Assembly (NCBI GenBank): GCA_963920525.1
Contig: OY986436.1
Span: forward strand, 28,223,318-28,287,317
Length of the DNA stretch: 64,000 nucleotides
Direction: 5' to 3'
Source of the DNA: Dichetophora obliterata
Lineage: Eukaryota; Arthropoda; Insecta; Diptera; Sciomyzidae
Positions 34,034-43,557 of the stretch are shown piece by piece. Position 1 is the stretch's first letter, and every line of letters starts with the position of its first letter. The notes beneath the pieces are model-generated. The model searched no databases, was not told the DNA's origin, and was given only the letters and a program-made list of their open reading frames with translations. The position numbers and the translations under genes were made by a program.

Positions 34034-35170
34034 GCTAATACTAGGGTTGCCACATGGCCTGGATTTGCCTGCACTGTCCAGTTTATTCGCCTCATGTCCA
34101 GAGTCCAGTTTTTGGGAGAATATTCCAGATAAAATTTGTACAGATATTATTTAGCTAAAAGCTATGTATTTAAAAAAAGCCAAAAAATATTGCGTTTTCT
34201 TTTTTGTAAAAAAATTGTTTTCTTTTTTTAAAACAATTTACACATTAAAAAGAGTTTTCGAGTATTTTTGTAGGGAAACGTCATAATGCGAAAGCGTTCA
34301 AAATCGTATTGGCTCCGTGCTTAAAGTTTTACGTAGTAACACTGATGATCAGCTATTCATAAATAGAAACATTATTTTATTCTTGTGGCACGTTGCTGTT
34401 TTGTAAGCGTATTAAGAAATGAGCACAAAATTTGTAAGAACAATAACACAGTGCTACAAAATGGAACAAAGTTAAAATAGCTTTATTAAATAAAATAGTT
34501 AAAATAGCTTTATTAAATAAAAAATTTAACCGGATCCTGAAAGACGATACTTAAACCTTTCCAACGATATGTATTCCAACTTAAGAAAGCTGTTTGTATT
34601 TACTCTGCAAATACAACTTTTTAAATTTTTTTTTTTTTTGGCTTTTTCAAATTTGACGATTTTTCTATATACTTAATTATATAACGGATACACTAGACCA
34701 GTAAGGATTCATAAATACTATTTATTAACAATTTAAACGTAGTTTAGTTTTAAAAAATCGGTCAATAATTGACAATGTTATTCATTTTTCATGAAAATCG
34801 ATATTTTTGAAAAATCCATTTTCATCAGCATGACAACTCAAAAATGTTTGTGTGACCGTTTTCTTTTTAAGTCGGCATCATTAGTTTCGCGTAGAAATGA
34901 CTAGCAATACTCCGTTTTTGTTTTAGTTTTATTTTTTCCTTCAAAATTTTTTTCTATTGTTGCCATTTCTTGGTGAAAATGTTCTCCTTGCTCATCGCTT
35001 TATTTTTGTTAAAATATTTCAAAATTATAAAGACGTGAAAAACGAAACGTCAAATAAAGAAACAAACCAATTTTTTACACAACAAAAGCTCTCATTGTAT
35101 ATTGTTTTCATTTTTACTTCTTACACTTTTTCTTATTTTTTTTAAATGTTTCGATTTCTTTAAAGCTTAA

Positions 35171-35890
35171 GGCCGCGTTCATGGTGGACGCTTTGGCTGA
35201 AGCTGAAGCATAAGGCTGCTTTGTCTAGCTTGTTTTGATCATAGTGAACGCTTATTCAACGCTGCACAAAGTAGCTTATTGAGCTTATTGGTGTTCATAG
35301 TGCGCGCTTTATGCTGTGGCTGAGATGCTTTGTTTTCATTTGCCTCTTTGGAAAATAATGCCCTCAATTGCGTTCTGCAAAGTTATGAAAGACTTTTTGT
35401 GAAATGAGTACGTAGATTCGCGATGATCACCAACGAAAGATCAAACCAATAACAAACAAAAGTTCAAAGGATCTTGAAAACACAAAGCATAACAACGATG
35501 AAACTCAGCACAAAAAGTACCCAAGAAGTACGCAAGAACAACAAAAACTATGTAAACAAACGAGTTAGAATACACAAGTGCATAAAACTGAAAAGCAAGA
35601 CAAAACGAAACAACAACGGTTAAAACTTCACCACAAAAAATATCCCACAAATAAAAAAAAAATCAACGAAAATATTAATTTTATTTATTATTATTATTTA
35701 AATACAATTATTTTAATGTGTTAGTAAGCGAGGTCGAGACATAAGCGCTGAAAAGCATTTGAAAATAAGCTTTATACTAGCTTTGTGCTGGCACTATGAA
35801 CACTTTGAGCTTTTTCCATATAGTTGTATACAAAGCGTTTTTAAGCTAAACCTCTCGGCTAAGCTAAAAGCGTTTACTATGAATGCGGCC
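35171..35890. mobile_element. 720-bp MITE with TAA target duplication (Harbinger-type)
   Basis: Ends GGCCGCGTTCATGGTGGACG and, reverse-complemented, GGCCGCATTCATAGTAAACG, flanked by TAA at 35168-35170 and 35891-35893. A 3-bp TAA duplication fits PIF/Harbinger. The inner sequence repeats GTTCATAGTG..GCTTTA words near both ends, giving subterminal repeats. The minus-strand open frame 35441-35650 lies in the spacer and shows no domain. Confidence 0.8.
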
Positions 35891-36639
35891 TAACTTAAGA
35901 GAATGTAAACAGCATAGAAAGCAAAGAGATTGTAGGTAAAATGTTCGTCAGCGCAACCTGCTGTTTGATGATTCGCCAGAGAAAAAGTCCACAAAAACAA
36001 AATGCATCTCTTAAGTAAAGCTTTCAAAAATTTTGAATTTAAAAAAAAAATGAGAACTAGTTAGAATTGCAACCACCCTAAAAAATGTGCAAAAGAACAC
36101 GAAAAACGTTGTGCAGGCATTTTTGCAAAAATTTTGTTTTCATCAATAACTCAGTCAATTCCGAGCCGATTTTTAAAAACTAAGTTGCGTCGTAATTCTT
36201 TATAAACGTGTTTGCTTAGTACATTAACACAAAGTGTGTGTACAAAAGTCGTGAAAGTTGGAAAATAATAAAAAAATTGAAAAAATTGAGTTTGCCGTAC
36301 AAATACACATAGATTTATCAAGTTTTTATAAACAATATGTATATCATTGGAAAGGTCTAAGTTTTTTCTTTTGAAATCTGATAAGAAACTGAAAATCGGT
36401 GCAACATGGACTAAGTTACAGTCTTATAAATGCGCCAAGGTACAAAAACCGGTTTTGTAACGGTAAGTCAAGATGTTAGGGGTGTTTGGAGAATTTCTGG
36501 TATGCAGTCTTGTTATACTCACCAAGACCTACAAGAAATATGGTTTCACTTCCTAGGGATTTTTGACTGTCGCACCGTGTAATCATTTAAAAATAAAATT
36601 AAGGAAATAAATAACGTAAATTATTTTTTAAGTTTCGCC

Positions 36640-36890
36640 ATGCTATATGTTGAAAAAGAGCAGCCTAGACCTTCGAAAAAGAGAAGGTTCACTTTATTTT
36701 CAGACAACTGAACCAAATTGCCAGATTATACCGGTTGGCTGAAAAAAAAGGATGGGTACAATGCCGTGTGTATATTTTGCCAAGTTGTAGTGTCAGTAAA
36801 ATAGGAAGGAAGCAAAGCTGTGCAGAAACATCTCCGCACAAAAAAGGATAAAAAAACTAGTATGGAATTATCTTCGACTGGGCCGAAGTT
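36640..36890 (+). pseudogene. BED-type zinc finger fragment of a hAT transposase
   Basis: Reading from the ATG at 36640: a basic stretch (KKRRFTLFSDN), a stop, then LPDYTGWLKKKDGYNAVCIFC, a stop, and EGSKAVQKHLRTKKDK. The CxxC followed by H and a basic tail is the BED-like finger at the N-terminus of many hAT transposases, which binds terminal repeats. Two in-frame stops at 36708 and 36801. Nothing of the RNase-H-fold catalytic domain follows. Confidence 0.6.
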
Positions 36891-36929
36891 AAAATACCCC
36901 CACGGACGACGATTTTCCCAAATTTTATA

Positions 36930-37450
36930 CCTAACGTTTATATTAATTATTAAAGGTTTTGTGCAAAATTTGAAGTCATTAGATTAATTTTTGTGGAATT
37001 GAAAGAGATTTTACCGTTTTGGGTAAGTAACTTTGTAAGGGAGATATGCATGGTTTTCGTCCCATTTTTAAAATTTACTCACTCAAAGTTTATAATAAAT
37101 ATTAAAGACGCTGTGCAAAATTTGAAGTCATTATATTAATTTTTGTGGATTTCAAAGAGATTTTACCATTTTGGTTAAGTCGTTTTGTATGGGAGGTAGG
37201 CGTGGTTTTCATTCGATTTTTACAAATTTCAAACAAAAAGTATATAATATATATTAAAGACACTCTGTAAAGTTTGAATTCATTAAATTAGTTTTTGTGG
37301 AATTTAAAGAGATTTTACCGTTTTGGTTAAGTCACTTTGTATGGGAGGCATGCATGGTTTTCATCCCATTTTTACAAATTTTATACTCAAAACTTATAAT
37401 AAATATTAAAGACGCTGCGCAAAATTTGAAGTCACTACATTAATTTTTCA
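36930..37450 (+). repeat. Tandem array, about 165-bp period, just over three copies
   Basis: Each unit contains AATATTAAAG, GCAAAATTTGAAGTCATTA, AAAGAGATTTTACC, GTTTTGGTTAAGTC, TTTGTATGGGAGG and GTTTTCATCC. Units differ by substitutions and small indels. The array is followed by GACGGACAGACGG..GGCTAAATCGACTC (37540), a phrase that resembles dispersed repeats common in fly intergenic DNA. Confidence 0.8.
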
Positions 37451-37776
37451 TCCGATTTGGCTCATTTTCGAACTTGACCTCCATTTTCGAACTTGACATC
37501 CAAAAATGACGGCTGTTATCGTGACCACGGACGGACAGACGGATATGGCTAAATCGACTCAGGAGGCGATGCTGATCAAGAATATATATTCTTTTCTATA
37601 CCGGCCACGCCTCTTTATGGACGTTACAAACAGAGTGACAAAGACAATATACTCCTATTACGTTTTTTAAACGTGGGGATATAAAAATAAATGTCGAGTT
37701 GAACATAGAAAAATCCAGATTTTTTTTTGTAAATCCAGACAAATTACATTTTGAATGTGGCAACCCTAGCTAATAC

Positions 37777-38330
37777 AGTTGTGCACATTCCAATAGGCGT
37801 CGTCAAAAGGAGTAAAGACCTTAAAGCCAGAGATAATGCTAACACTAACTGGGCCTCCAGAGGTGACTGCAACATATCTTGAAAGCTCTGGCCGGAGCTA
37901 AATGAGAAGAAAACCAAAAGCCTTCTGCTTTTGGCCAAACGAGAAATCCGTATTCTTGTTGGAGTTCTAATAGATCATTGCTCCATTGGTGCATAGTGCC
38001 AATAGAATGAACATAACAGCCCCAGACTTTTGTCGGAGCTGCAAGGATCCGGAAGAAACAGAAACAATAACTCACCTTTGTCCAAGTCTACAGAATCGTC
38101 GACTCCGATTTATGGGGAACAGATTTTTCAAAGACCTGGAAGATTTAGCGAACAAACCACTGCTAGACATCTGGAGATTCATAAAAAGCACAGGCTGGTT
38201 TGAGGAATAATCGAAATAATCATGGTTATTATGATACTACGATGAAAATAAAAAAGGGATTCGCAATGGACTTATAGGCCCCCGCGGAAGCGCCGTTTAC
38301 GGTTCACAACACTATTTACCTAACCTATCC
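37777..38330 (+). pseudogene. LOA/R1-type ORF2: C-terminal zinc-motif region
   Basis: Resumes the RNase H/C-terminal reading after the insertion. A frameshift near 37960 leads to a 74-codon open part (37986-38210) with APDFCRSCKDPEETETITHLC, the Cys-x2-Cys...His-x-x-Cys motif seen at the C-terminus of R1/LOA-type ORF2 proteins, then LRFMGNRFFKDLEDL and a natural stop. The 3' UTR follows. Confidence 0.8.
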
Positions 38331-38339
38331 ACCTTTTTT

Positions 38340-38945
38340 ATTGACAAATAGTCTTTAGCGAGGAAGCTCATTTTGGGATCAATGGGTACGTCAACAAACA
38401 GAATTGGTGAATTTAGTCTGAAGAACAGCCAGAGGCAGTTAAAGAGCTGCCAATGCACCCTGAGAAATGTACTGTTTGGTGCGGTTTGTGGGCCGGCGGC
38501 TTCACTGGACCACACTTTTTTAAGAAGAATGATAATCACAACGATACAGTCAATGAAGTAAGGTACCGTGTTATGATAAACGACTTTTTTTGCCTAAAAT
38601 GAAAGAATTGGACTTGGTTTTCATATGTTTTCAACAAGATGGTGCCAAATGACACACGGCATGCGATATCATGAACCTATGAAAAGGTGAGTTTTGTGAA
38701 TTAATCTCACGTTTTGGAGCAGTGCCTTGGCCGCCAAGATCATGCGATTTGACCTTATTAGACTATTTTTTGTGGGGCTACGTGAAGTCTCTTGTATACA
38801 GGAAAAAACCAGCCACTATTGCAGCCCTTTAAAACAACATTACAGCTACAATTGGTGAGATACCAGCCGAAATGCCTGAAAGGAGCTTAAGGATGTACCA
38901 CCTGAACCTGATGAACATTTATATGACATTATCTTAAGAAAGTAT
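38340..38945 (+). pseudogene. Tc1/mariner transposase fossil (DD41D-like type)
   Basis: Recognisable parts: INGYVNKQNW (after the first catalytic Asp), MHPEKCTVWCGLWAGGFTGPHFF, CFQQDGAK (second Asp), and PWPPRSCDLTLLDYFLWGYVKSL (third Asp), followed by PATIAAL and ATIGEIPAEM. About 40 residues separate the second and third Asp. At least four stops. It is a distinct, older family than the DD41D copies at 53.7 and 60.8 kb. A decayed 3' end may lie near 39030 (AAATCACCCTTTATAT). Confidence 0.75.
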
Positions 38946-40762
38946 CGCTCCAAATTAAAATTTCACTCACAATTGAAATTTTTTTGTTTTTTTAAATTTT
39001 CAAAACCAAAACGCTTAAAAATCACCCTTTATATGAAAATTTGTGCTGAACTATTTCCGGTGAACCGTTCTTAAAAAATCGTCACTTTGAATAAAATCAA
39101 TATACAAGAATGTAATTTTTGTCGAACGATATCAAAAGCGAATACTATTTGAAAAAAAATGTAAGCTGAAACCTTTGTAATCTCTCACATTTTGTCTTTA
39201 TTGTTATATCGATGGAAGGAGATAACTAGCAAGGAAACAATTTATTAAAGTCTAATAAGAAAATAGAGTTTAAAATTAATGTTATCCAATTAATACCACA
39301 CACCACTACAAGCCAGCTAAATCACTGTGGAACTCCATTTTTACCAACCTATCCAACTATACAACTTACCCTGCATTCTTAAAAAGTGATATAAATTCTG
39401 AAGCAAGCAATAAAGTTCTATGAAAATTCAACTCCTGTTGTTCGGTTATTCGGGAGAGCTTTTAATATATGTTAGATCTTCGTTGCTGTCGATTTTCAGA
39501 TTGATTGATTTTGAAAAGCTTTATACTAAAAAAATGGGAAAACAATGCGACATACAATTTAAGAGATGATTATCGAAAAAAGAGTGACAACAATAAAATT
39601 CCTTTTCTTAAGCATTAAATGTTTGAAGCTTAAGAGTTCTGCTTTATTTTGTTTTTTTTTTATTTTTATTCTTGCCCGAAGCTCATAAAATCTTTACGAC
39701 TTTTTAAAAGCAAGTGAAAAAATAACAACTAAGGCACATTTGCAATGTACAGTTAACTAAAGTTGCACTCAAGCGCAAAATGTTTGTATTGCATCTTGCT
39801 CATTAATAGTGTGCCCTCACTCAAGCACACATACACACACTTTCGCACAGTAGAGTTCAGCTTAAGTCAGGTGAAAAATTCTTATCTAGAACAATTCGCA
39901 ATTATTTGCAAAGGTTGTAAAAATAACAAAAAGAAAAAGAAACAAGAAAAAGTAATGAAATAAAAAAACAATGGCTAAAAAGCATGACTGCAGGGAAAGT
40001 AAAGCTAAAAAAGGAAAAAGTAGCAGCAGCAGCAGTATGAAATCCTTGAATCTATTCCGACAGAGTAACGTAAATTTTGTAATGACACGAAGCAGCGGCA
40101 GCAGCAGCGAGAAAATGCGGCACACTAGAAAACTAAGCATGAGTATCCCTGACAAGGATTTACTGAGTACATAAGAAAAACGACCATTCACTTAAAACAA
40201 ACCCACCCTCCTTCCCGGCCCTTTGCACCGACACCAGTTCAAAGATTTTTACGACATTCTCAAGGTGCAGAAGAAGTCATAAAGTGTTGGATTTTATTTC
40301 TGGCTCTTGAGCGCATATTTTATGCAGAGACAAATGCTAAAAACAGAATTTCAAATGAGGCGCACACACACCAACAACAACAATAATATCAACACCATCA
40401 ACATGATGTAACACTATACTTCAAATACATCAGCCAGTTACAGTGTAACGCAAGACTTGCACTTAAGTTAGTTTGATAAAAACTGATACTCAAAAGGTAT
40501 AAATTTCACTTTGTTCTTGTAAATAACACAAATTCATATTTAAAACTGAAGAGCATGTATTTGGTATAGCTTAAATGCACTCAATATATGGCATTTTCAT
40601 CGCTTTAAGGTGTGAGTGTATTTTTTTATAAATTTTATGCTTTATTTGTATGCTTTAGTAAATTTAAAATTTTAAATAATATTGAATTTTGAATACTGAA
40701 TACAAAATATTGAATATTGATAGTTAATAACTGAATACTAAATATTGAATATCATTTATTAA
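38946..40762. other. Region with one small candidate exon, otherwise unannotated
   Basis: Apart from the small open frame at 39971-40174, no coding sequence is supported. The 39.8-40.4 kb part is rich in CA and CAR triplet runs (AGCAGCAGCAGC, CACACACACCAACAACAACAA) typical of unique fly DNA near genes, in contrast to the transposon-derived flanks. Confidence 0.4.
39971..40174 (+). CDS. Small hypothetical protein, 67 aa, possible exon
   Basis: Unrecognised. The ATG sits in an excellent fly start context (AAACAATGGCT) after a purine-rich leader. The product is basic and Ser-rich (KKGKSSSSSSMKSLNLF, RSSGSSSEKMRHTRKLSMSI) with no signal peptide or membrane segment. The RKLSMS stretch resembles a basophilic kinase site. 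It lies in the least repetitive part of the window and could be the first coding exon of a larger gene outside the window, but no strong donor site is evident. It may also be chance. Confidence 0.3.
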   Translation: MAKKHDCRESKAKKGKSSSSSSMKSLNLFRQSNVNFVMTRSSGSSSEKMRHTRKLSMSIPDKDLLST

Positions 40763-41707
40763 GGTAAGTTACCCAAATAAGGCCAACCCAATGGTTTTTA
40801 CCAGACAGAAGAGAAACGGGTTTTTTAAACTTATTTTTGCAATTTTGTATTTTTTTTATTCAATTCTTTTTTCAAAAACATAAAAATAAAGCATGAAAAA
40901 GTAAAAAATATATCCAGCTCAGAAGGTTTTAAAAAGGTCTGATTTTTGCCATATTAGGATCACCATGTCTAAAGAAGGCCCAATATATAACGGTTTTAGA
41001 AACATAACAAAACAGTCAGAAAATAATAAAATAAGAACACATATTGTTATTACAAATGTTGGTTTACATTTATACTAAACATAAATGCTATTCATAGCTT
41101 TTTTTTATAAAAACTTTTTCGAAAAAGTACTTTTATTGCCAAAAGTTCATTTTGAAAATCAAAATAAAGTTACTCTGGCTATTTTAAGAAAATTTTGGTA
41201 ATTCGCTGACCTTTATAGTTGAGGGCTTTCTTTTTCGTAGTTTTTTTCCGCCAGGTAGATTTAGGTGCGAACATGAGATCGGAAAAAGAATGCCGGAAAG
41301 AAAAAAAATGTTTGGGCCTTTTTAGGCGCTCTCAATATAATTTCATTAATCAAGTTTTTATCGGAATACACTACAGTTAGATTTGATCAATTAACCTTTT
41401 TGTTTTCGTTAAAATACCTCTCTTGATTTTTAATTCAAAGCTGCACATAGGCAATAAATAATTCGTAGAATAACGGACTTTTACTGCGAGCACAATATTA
41501 CATCAACCACGTTGTTGACGCTACCGCTGACTTCGTTCGACTGTCACTCGCTTCACAGATGCGCTATCGAAGTAATTTTTTTTGCATCGTAATGCAGATA
41601 TAAACATGTTTAAACGTGCAAAAAATCATTTTGCAGAGAATGCAATAAATGTGCGTATTAGAAATCGGGCCTTATTAAGGCTTGGGCCTTATTTGGCGAA
41701 GATACCT
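40763..41707. mobile_element. 945-bp TIR element with TA target site
   Basis: Left end AGGTAAGTTACCCAAATAAG, right end (reverse complement) AGGTATCTTCGCCAAATAAG, so 15 of 20 match, continuing through GCC. TA flanks at 40761-40762 and 41708-41709. The interior is AT-rich with internal GGCCCAA/TTGGGCC words (40977, 41314, 41683). No transposase reading is seen. It fits a non-autonomous Tc1/mariner or pogo-type element. Confidence 0.7.
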
Positions 41708-42104
41708 TATATTGAATGCAATACTTTTGAATATTGAACATAAATTATATATTTGATCCATCTAATTGAGACAATGTTTATCTCATTATAGATTTCAAAT
41801 CCCTAAAAGATTTCTTAAATAAAAAGTAAAAAATAAAACAACTATTTTTTATTTACGAGTAAGTTACAAATTTCGAATCGATTTCATATATAGCCCATAA
41901 TATGAAAATTATATAGGTTGTGAAATTGAGTGCTAACAAAATACTTAAGCTTTACGTTTTCATAGTCAGCTACATGTGTTGAAACTACCCAATGTGCACA
42001 AAAACGGATGCGGATCCGTTACGAACCCGTTACGAGTCCGTCAGTACGCACTACGCTTTCTTATGTTTCGACGGACCCGTTGCGAACCCGTTACGAATCC
42101 GCCA

Positions 42105-42205
42105 AAAGAGTCTGAAACGGATTCGTATATGAAGTCCGAAACGGATTCGTATCTGAAGTCCGTTACGGATTCGTTTCTGAAGTCCGTTCTGAGTTCGAGG
42201 CGGAT
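42105..42205 (+). repeat. 24-bp minisatellite, left block (about four units)
   Basis: Units read ACGGATTCGTATATGAAGTCCGAA and variants. The same unit forms the larger block at 42935-43095 in the same orientation, so the two blocks are direct, not inverted, within the element. Confidence 0.85.
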
Positions 42206-42362
42206 CCGAAAAAATGGAAAAAGCAATTCGTATTTTTGAGAGGAATCGCTCTTATGTTTTGACGGACCCGTTATGAACCCGTTACGAATCCATCAAAAAA
42301 AATACCACAATTTTAACATAAAAGACAGTCTTAAATTTGTTTTACAATTTCTTATTTTATTT

Positions 42363-43331
42363 TCAGTGGATTAGGGATACGAAATACAATTGTTTACTTA
42401 TTTTTATTTTAAACAATTTTTTTATTTCATTAGGCTCGTGCTCTTCAAGCTCTCTTTCAAATCGAAGAAAAGTACTTGTCAGAATTTTTAAATAATTATC
42501 ATTAGTCATCAAGTTAAATGTGACTATAGGATAACCGTACACAAGATATTTTTCGGAAACTTTTTTAATTGCGTGAATTTCGTACGCTTTGTCATTATAG
42601 CAGTAAAACTTATTGGGATGCTTCAATGAAAAATAATGTTTAGCTGTTTGAAGAAACAAGTTTGAGCCATCCTGGAACTCACCAACATTGTACTCGTTTG
42701 TTTGATATTTTGAATTATTTTTTTTACCATTTAAACTAGCCTCCACTACTCTCTTATAAATTTTATTACAAAATAATTTTTTTTGTTTTAATTTTCGTTT
42801 AATTTCCTGCAAAAAGTTTTCGAATTTGAATGCGTCAAACTTGTTTAGAGAACCTATATTTTTAACATCTGTAGCTAAATGCGTCAAACGCGTACGTTGC
42901 GAGTTCGCATTATTTAAAAAAAAATAGTCTGAAACGTCTGTTTCGTATATGAAGTCCGAAATGGATTCGTATCTGAAGTCCGAAACGGATTCGTATCTGA
43001 AGTCCGAAACGGATTCGTATTTGAAGTCCGAAACAGATTCGTAACTGAAGTCCGAAACGGATTCGTAACTGAAGTCCGTAACGGAGAGAGGAATTTCATA
43101 AGAAAAAGTTTCGGACAAAATGTACGAAGAAGTGAGTTCGTTACGGATTCGTAACAGATCCGTTTGGCACACTGGGTAACGAGAAAATACCAACAAAATA
43201 CACACAGCAGCAATAACAACAATGCTATGCATTATTTTTGCTGCCGCAGAGCGATGCAACGACGAAGTCAATTCTTCGAATAACAACACACACGAAAATA
43301 TGATAGTTGTTGTTGGGTGAAATGACCGCAA
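42363..43331 (-). pseudogene. Chimeric open frame: transposon-protein tail fused to minisatellite and flank
   Basis: The frame is open for 322 codons but is composite. Codons 1-50 come from DNA outside the transposon end at 43178; codons 70-128 are the 24-bp minisatellite (SDFRYESV repeats). Only the C-terminal 190 codons look like real protein: THLATDVKNIGSLNKFDAFKFENFL resembles the conserved 'HL..DV...G.LD.FSAF.FEN' block of CACTA-type and related transposon proteins, then KKVSEKYLVYGYPIV. I infer that a transposon C-terminal exon was captured and the upstream part opened by chance. No splice site was verified. A host protein is unlikely. Confidence 0.55.
42935..43095 (+). repeat. 24-bp minisatellite, right block (about seven units)
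   Basis: Seven units of GATTCGTATCTGAAGTCCGAAACG with few changes. Because 24 is a multiple of three, the minus strand stays open through the array and encodes SDFRYESV-type octapeptides. Confidence 0.9.
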
Positions 43332-43364
43332 AGTAGAGTCGACAAGACTTGTCTAAAAATTCAG

Positions 43365-43495
43365 TCAGGCAGGCAGGCGCAGGCAAACTTTGTGAACAAG
43401 CGAGATAAAAAAGGCTTGGCTTAATTTCTCTCTTATTCGCAGGTTACTGTCTACTCCTGTCCGGCTGGCTGCCTGAATCAGCGTTCACTATGGCA
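43365..43495. repeat. GC-richer hairpin repeat, copy A
   Basis: CAGTCAGGCAGGCAGGCGCAGG at the left pairs imperfectly with CCTGTCCGGCTGGCTGCCTGAATC at the right; the right end reads GCGTTCACTATGGCAACCTGA. It is a diverged copy of the element at 45214-45353 and has lost or altered the outer part of its left arm. Confidence 0.65.
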
Positions 43496-43557
43496 ACCTG
43501 ATACTTTACGTATACAAATATCAAAAATCAATTTGTGTAGTTTACTTTTCATTTCTA

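Larger units (their letters stand above)
34042..37768. mobile_element. hAT-type element, 3727 bp, non-autonomous, with nested insertions
   Basis: Terminal repeats TAGGGTTGCCACAT / ATGTGGCAACCCTA are perfect over 14 bp. The 8-bp target duplication GCTAATAC stands at 34034-34041 and 37769-37776, as expected for hAT (P-type elements also give 8 bp). Inside: a MITE (35171-35890), a BED-type zinc-finger fragment (36640-36890) and a 165-bp tandem array (36930-37450). Subterminal words GTCCAGT/CCAGA recur near both ends. No transposase catalytic domain remains. Confidence 0.9.
31600..38330 (+). mobile_element. LOA/R1-type non-LTR element, interrupted by a hAT-type element
   Basis: Parts in order: end of endonuclease linker (WWTSDLKKRRSEVRKINQKA, 31780), RT (32150-32940), RNase H (33640-34030), insertion (34042-37768), C-terminal zinc motif (37980-38210), and a 3' UTR ending TTTACCTAACCTATCC at about 38330. 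The RNase H domain and C-terminal CCHC-like motif place it with LOA/I/R1-group elements rather than jockey. It is 5'-truncated and carries several stops. Confidence 0.85.
41986..43178. mobile_element. 1.2-kb TIR element with subterminal GATTCG repeats and a transposon-protein remnant
   Basis: Ends TACCCAATGTGCACAAAAAC (left) and, reverse-complemented, TACCCAGTGTGCCAAACGGA (right), followed on both sides by many GGATCCGTTACGAA-type words. AC flanks both ends, so a target duplication of 2-3 bp is possible. It contains a minus-strand protein fragment (42363-42925) and two blocks of a 24-bp minisatellite. The CACTG-containing ends and short duplication recall EnSpm/CACTA elements, but assignment is tentative. 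Confidence 0.6.
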
